NCBI GenBank assembly: GCA_900167925.1
Contig: FUZM01000001.1
Coordinates: 1-64,000, forward strand
Reading direction: 5' to 3'
Source: Bacteroidales bacterium WCE2008
Lineage (GTDB): Bacteria; Bacteroidota; Bacteroidia; Bacteroidales; UBA932
DNA: 64,000 nucleotides
Within the stretch, counting starts at the first letter, position 1. Each line of letters begins with the position of its first letter. This document shows, one piece after another, positions 61,810-64,000 of this stretch. The notes under the pieces were generated by a model. That model was not told where the DNA came from, made no database searches, and was given only the letters and a program-made list of their open reading frames with translations. Both the position numbers and the translations under genes were made by a program.

Positions 61810-62214
61810 TTACCAGATGTTGAAGCTTCCGGCATGGCCCATGTTTGCATAGCCTGTCGGAACTTCTCCGTCTGCACTATAGAACACTTCGTAGCGGCCC
61901 TGTGTTCCTGTAATATCTATATCTATTGCGGTATCGCCTGCTTCTGCGATATCGTAGAATTCCTCCATTGTATCAAGATTGATAATTAATACCAGCACGC
62001 TCGAAGAAGACGGTACTACATCGACATAAACTACAGGAGTAACGCCGTCATTGTAGAAATCAATCAAAGACTGGGAGCCTGGAGCCATCGAGGTGCGTGG
62101 CACATGAGTTAAATATTCATTAGGTGTCCCATGAGGAGAGATGTCAAAATTAGAGAAGGCCGGAAGAACTAGGCATAAAAAAAATAAAGATAATAATACC
62201 CTTTTCATAACCAT
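61810..62214 (-). CDS. Small secreted protein, possibly DUF3244-like
   Basis: 134 residues (start at 62214, or two codons later). A signal peptide ends at PAFS. The mature part has seven short strand-like segments with a final GHAGSFNIW, similar to DUF3244-type immunoglobulin-like proteins that in Bacteroides are often found near C10 peptidases and resemble their inhibitors. The match is from memory of the family layout and is weak. It has a textbook promoter of its own and lies downstream of a TPR regulator gene. Confidence 0.55.
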   Translation of the reverse strand: MVMKRVLLSLFFLCLVLPAFSNFDISPHGTPNEYLTHVPRTSMAPGSQSLIDFYNDGVTPVVYVDVVPSSSSVLVLIINLDTMEEFYDIAEAGDTAIDIDITGTQGRYEVFYSADGEVPTGYANMGHAGSFNIW

Positions 62215-62242
62215 TGTTTATAAGTTGAAAATATACCTATAA

Positions 62243-62273
62243 CAAATATATTACTTTACAAAAAAGAAACAAA
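62243..62273 (-). promoter_or_regulatory. Promoter of the small secreted protein gene
   Basis: Minus-strand TTTG (62270-62273), 19 nt, TATATTTG (62243-62250), giving a leader of about 24 nt. A CTAACG box in the opposite orientation to those of the promoter modules lies directly upstream (62279-62284 read as CGTTAG on plus). Confidence 0.75.
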
Positions 62274-62314
62274 CAGTTCGTTAGGAGAGTGCGTAAAGCC
62301 AATCCGATAAAAGC

Positions 62315-62594
62315 AACAAAAATTATTGATATCCAACAAGTTATATTCCCAGAAGAAAAGCAGAGACCGTTAGGATTTTTATAACTTGTTGAATATCAAT
62401 AAATAAAGCCAGTGTCAAAGTTGTTAATGTTTAAGAAACGATAGGTAGTAACGGGTCGCCGAGTTCCAAAACTTATTCTTTTTTATTGCGAAGACACTGG
62501 AAAGTTCTTCATAACAGATCAAAACATAACTAAATACCTTTCTATATATTCCCAATGGCGTCCGTTAATCTGATATGTCAATTATCTATTTCTT
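62315..62594 (-). ncRNA. Putative structured RNA of about 280 nt
   Basis: A TAACTTTG element at 62599-62606 predicts a start near 62594. No reading frame longer than a few codons follows. The RNA has two long-range stems: CCAGTGTC with GACACTGG (about 62410 and 62493), and a 21-bp stem between 62380-62400 and 62325-62345 whose one variable position is a U-G pair in minus-strand RNA but a C-A mismatch in plus-strand RNA. AATTTTTG follows the last arm, so it may be the terminator. It could instead be a leader for the next gene. Confidence 0.5.
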
Positions 62595-62598
62595 GGTG

Positions 62599-62771
62599 CA
62601 AAGTTACAGATATCCTGACCTAAAACTGTAATTTTCCCCATCCGAAAGGCTAACGATAAAACAGAAAGGAAAACGCAATAGAAAGCGCCCGGAGGCGCTT
62701 TTTTAATTTCCCGTTAGAACAAGAATCTAACGGGAGAGTTTTGTTGGTAATATAAAGGCTTGAATATCAAA
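62599..62771 (-). promoter_or_regulatory. CGTTAG promoter module, copy 3
   Basis: AT-rich element TTTGATATTCAAGCCTTTA (62753-62771), 19 nt, palindrome CCGTTAGA-N7-TCTAACGG (CTAACG on plus at 62727-62732), a hairpin GCGCC/GGCGC with T run between the boxes, second CGTTAG (62650-62655) 77 bp on, 43 nt, TAACTTTG (62599-62606). No -33 element. It matches copies 1 and 2 in order and spacing although the sequence between the boxes has diverged. Confidence 0.7.
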
Positions 62772-62777
62772 AACTTA

Positions 62778-62802
62778 CGCACAGCGTCTTTCTCGCTGCG
62801 CG
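62778..62802 (-). terminator. Terminator after the TPR regulator gene
   Basis: On the minus strand CGCGCAGCG pairs with CGCTGTGCG across 7 nt, one pair being G-U, followed by TAAGTTTTTG. It lies 42 bp past the regulator stop. Confidence 0.75.
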
Positions 62803-62843
62803 TTAGTTGATTTATATCTTATTGATTATTAAAATCTTACAGC

Positions 62844-64000
62844 TTATGAGAGCATTCTCAAATAGAAATCCTTGTACTGTGAAGAAGACTTAAGGATATT
62901 ATTCTTGATCCTGTTCTTTTTCATATAGACTGCCGACTGGGACGGCATACCGAATATCACCAGAAGCGTAGTAGAGTCGAATCCCACGAACATATAACTG
63001 ATGAAACGGTAGTCCTCCTCGCTATAGTGAGGGAAATCCTCCCTGAAATGCTTCATTATGTTGTCTAGATTCTTGTCTATCATCCTCTCGAACCTCTGCT
63101 GTCCGACCTGGTCTCCACTGATATCCTTTATAAGACGCTGTACCTTCTCATAGACGTGCTGCTGAGGCTCCTTGAACTCCGAAGCGCGGAAATATGTCTC
63201 GCTAAGTTCTCCGAGATAGCGGAACTTCTCCTTGTACATATGGGAATACTCCATTCTCAGGTCAGAAAGAGACTTCTCCCTGTCGCTTACTATACTCTCG
63301 AGAGAAGAAACTGTCTTCTCTGTTCCAGATAGCTTATCCCTCAGACGCGCAGTCTCTTCCAACAGTTCGTCGAAATGCTTCTTCTCTATAAGCCTGGCCT
63401 CCTCGGACTCCTGAAGCTTGGACCTGGAAATCTCGGCGACTTCGGCATAATCATTCTTCTCTTTCTGCAGTTTTTTTCTCTGTATTCTGAAGAACAGTAA
63501 GAACACCCATAACAGTAGAAGACTTACCAGCGCCATATACATCATTCTGACACGCTGCTTAATTATCACGTTCTCGGCCAGAGTCTTCTGTGTAACAAAG
63601 AAGTCACGCTGCGCCTTTACAGCCGAATTCTGTAGTCGTTTATCAATGTCTTCATTCTGATAAGTAAGAGATTCTTTCAGATAATGTAAAGATTCTTTGT
63701 AATTTCCTCTAGTCTCTTCTATATTAGAACGCACATTATTGTAACGCCCCTTATAGGATTGATTTTCATTAATACTATTCGCCGCTTGAAGTAGAATAGC
63801 ATCAGACTCTTTATGGCGTCCGCATTTTTCCAACGAATAAGCATATGAGCACAAACTATTGAACTGGATATCGGCTCCTAAAGAAATCAACTCTGAATAA
63901 AACTCATTTGCAAGAGCATAATCATGGTCGGGAGCATAAGTGTAATACCATGCACGTGACTCATAAATTCCCTCACGTATTGACGTTGGAAGGTTTTCTC
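62844..64000 (-). CDS. TPR/membrane/HTH-like regulator, C-terminal part
   Basis: The frame stays open to the right edge, so the N terminus is missing; 385 residues are visible. The first ~110 are helical, TPR-like (IYESRAWYYTYAPDHDYALA, CGRHKESDAILLQAAN). One membrane helix (MYMALVSLLLLWVFLLFF) is followed by a coiled coil of about 110 residues. The C-terminal ~75 residues (FPHYSEEDYRFISYMFVGFD, LVIFGMPSQSAVYMKKNRIK) have the layout of the LuxR-like DNA-binding ends of Bacteroidales TPR regulators. It would sense something in the periplasm and act on DNA near the membrane; the CGTTAG modules are candidate targets. Confidence 0.75.
   Translation of the reverse strand, partial: ENLPTSIREGIYESRAWYYTYAPDHDYALANEFYSELISLGADIQFNSLCSYAYSLEKCGRHKESDAILLQAANSINENQSYKGRYNNVRSNIEETRGNYKESLHYLKESLTYQNEDIDKRLQNSAVKAQRDFFVTQKTLAENVIIKQRVRMMYMALVSLLLLWVFLLFFRIQRKKLQKEKNDYAEVAEISRSKLQESEEARLIEKKHFDELLEETARLRDKLSGTEKTVSSLESIVSDREKSLSDLRMEYSHMYKEKFRYLGELSETYFRASEFKEPQQHVYEKVQRLIKDISGDQVGQQRFERMIDKNLDNIMKHFREDFPHYSEEDYRFISYMFVGFDSTTLLVIFGMPSQSAVYMKKNRIKNNILKSSSQYKDFYLRMLS

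Larger units (their letters stand above)
62215..62843. other. 629-bp gene-free region with CGTTAG boxes and long inverted repeats
   Basis: Holds the regulator's terminator, module copy 3, the putative 280-nt RNA and the promoter of the small secreted protein. CGTTAG boxes occur in both orientations (plus at 62279, 62368, 62712 and 62801; minus at 62650 and 62727). No protein gene is seen. Confidence 0.7.

Noticed and set aside
62325..62400. Invertible DNA segment flanked by 21-bp inverted repeats
   Set aside because: The enclosed segment is only about 34 bp, has no promoter and no recombinase gene is near; the wobble pair fits an RNA stem better.

Overview
The window is chromosomal DNA from a member of Bacteroidota, most likely order Bacteroidales. 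The evidence is a Bacteroidota-type 16S rRNA 5' end, repeated promoters of the TTTG-N19/20-TAnnTTTG type, a SusC/SusD pair, lipoproteins with the cysteine followed by charged or polar residues, a C10 (streptopain-like) peptidase, a fimbrillin-like/GH18 chitinase and almost no Shine-Dalgarno sequences. I cannot name a genus. Most of the window is core genome; the accessory parts are the repeat-rich gap at 3.1-4.6 kb, the block at 33-43 kb and the right end from 60 kb.

Layout. 1-0.6 kb: 5' end of a 16S gene with its promoter, reading left. 0.6-2.5 kb: split ChrA pair and a lipoprotein cyclophilin. 3.1-4.6 kb: no gene, but three different arrays of palindromic tandem repeats. 4.6-8.6 kb: rplM-rpsI-rpsB-tsf with pfkA upstream. 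8.7-10.6 kb: phosphopantetheinyl transferase and malate dehydrogenase from a divergent promoter. 10.7-18.3 kb: EnvC-like and TPR genes, an ECF sigma factor with a membrane-anchored barrel protein, a lipoprotein and ComM. 18.4-23.3 kb: SusCD. 23.5-28.2 kb: sufB-pnuC-sufC-sufD-ispE-tsaE. 28.2-32.3 kb: aroB-aroDA(fused)-aroC, divergent from tRNA-Leu(CAA). 32.6-37.9 kb: small lipoprotein, OM protein, CreD, C10 peptidase with an unusual 735-bp upstream region, zinc metallopeptidase, LacI regulator. 39-43 kb: chitinase and a MACPF-like lipoprotein. 43-48.2 kb: H+/Na+-pyrophosphatase, uvrC, TlpA-like lipoprotein. 48.3-52.2 kb: a shortened S10 operon (rplC-D-W-B-rpsS-rplV-rpsC) closed by its own promoter and terminator. 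52.3-58.4 kb: diadenylate cyclase, MutS2, YraN, ManC, cellobiose-epimerase-like protein. 58.4-61.8 kb: aspS and a peroxide-response operon gpx-ohrR-split barrel lipoprotein. 61.8-64 kb: a small secreted protein and the 3' part of a TPR/membrane/HTH-like regulator.

The most unusual signal is a promoter module found three times, upstream of the C10 peptidase (copies at 36357-36528 and 36734-36904) and between the TPR regulator and the small secreted protein (62599-62771). Each copy has, reading in the gene direction, an AT-rich element (consensus wTTGrwAwTCA...TTA), 18-19 nt, a CGTTAGATTC box, then a second CGTTAG box 76-77 bp further on, then exactly 43 nt, then a TAnnTTTG -7 element with no recognisable -33 element. 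One copy fires into the protease gene; the other two appear to drive untranslated RNAs (about 105 nt and about 280 nt) that end in terminator-like hairpins. This suggests an activator-controlled regulon joining a secreted cysteine protease, two small RNAs and possibly the neighbouring TPR regulator. The arrangement is read directly from the sequence; its function is inference.
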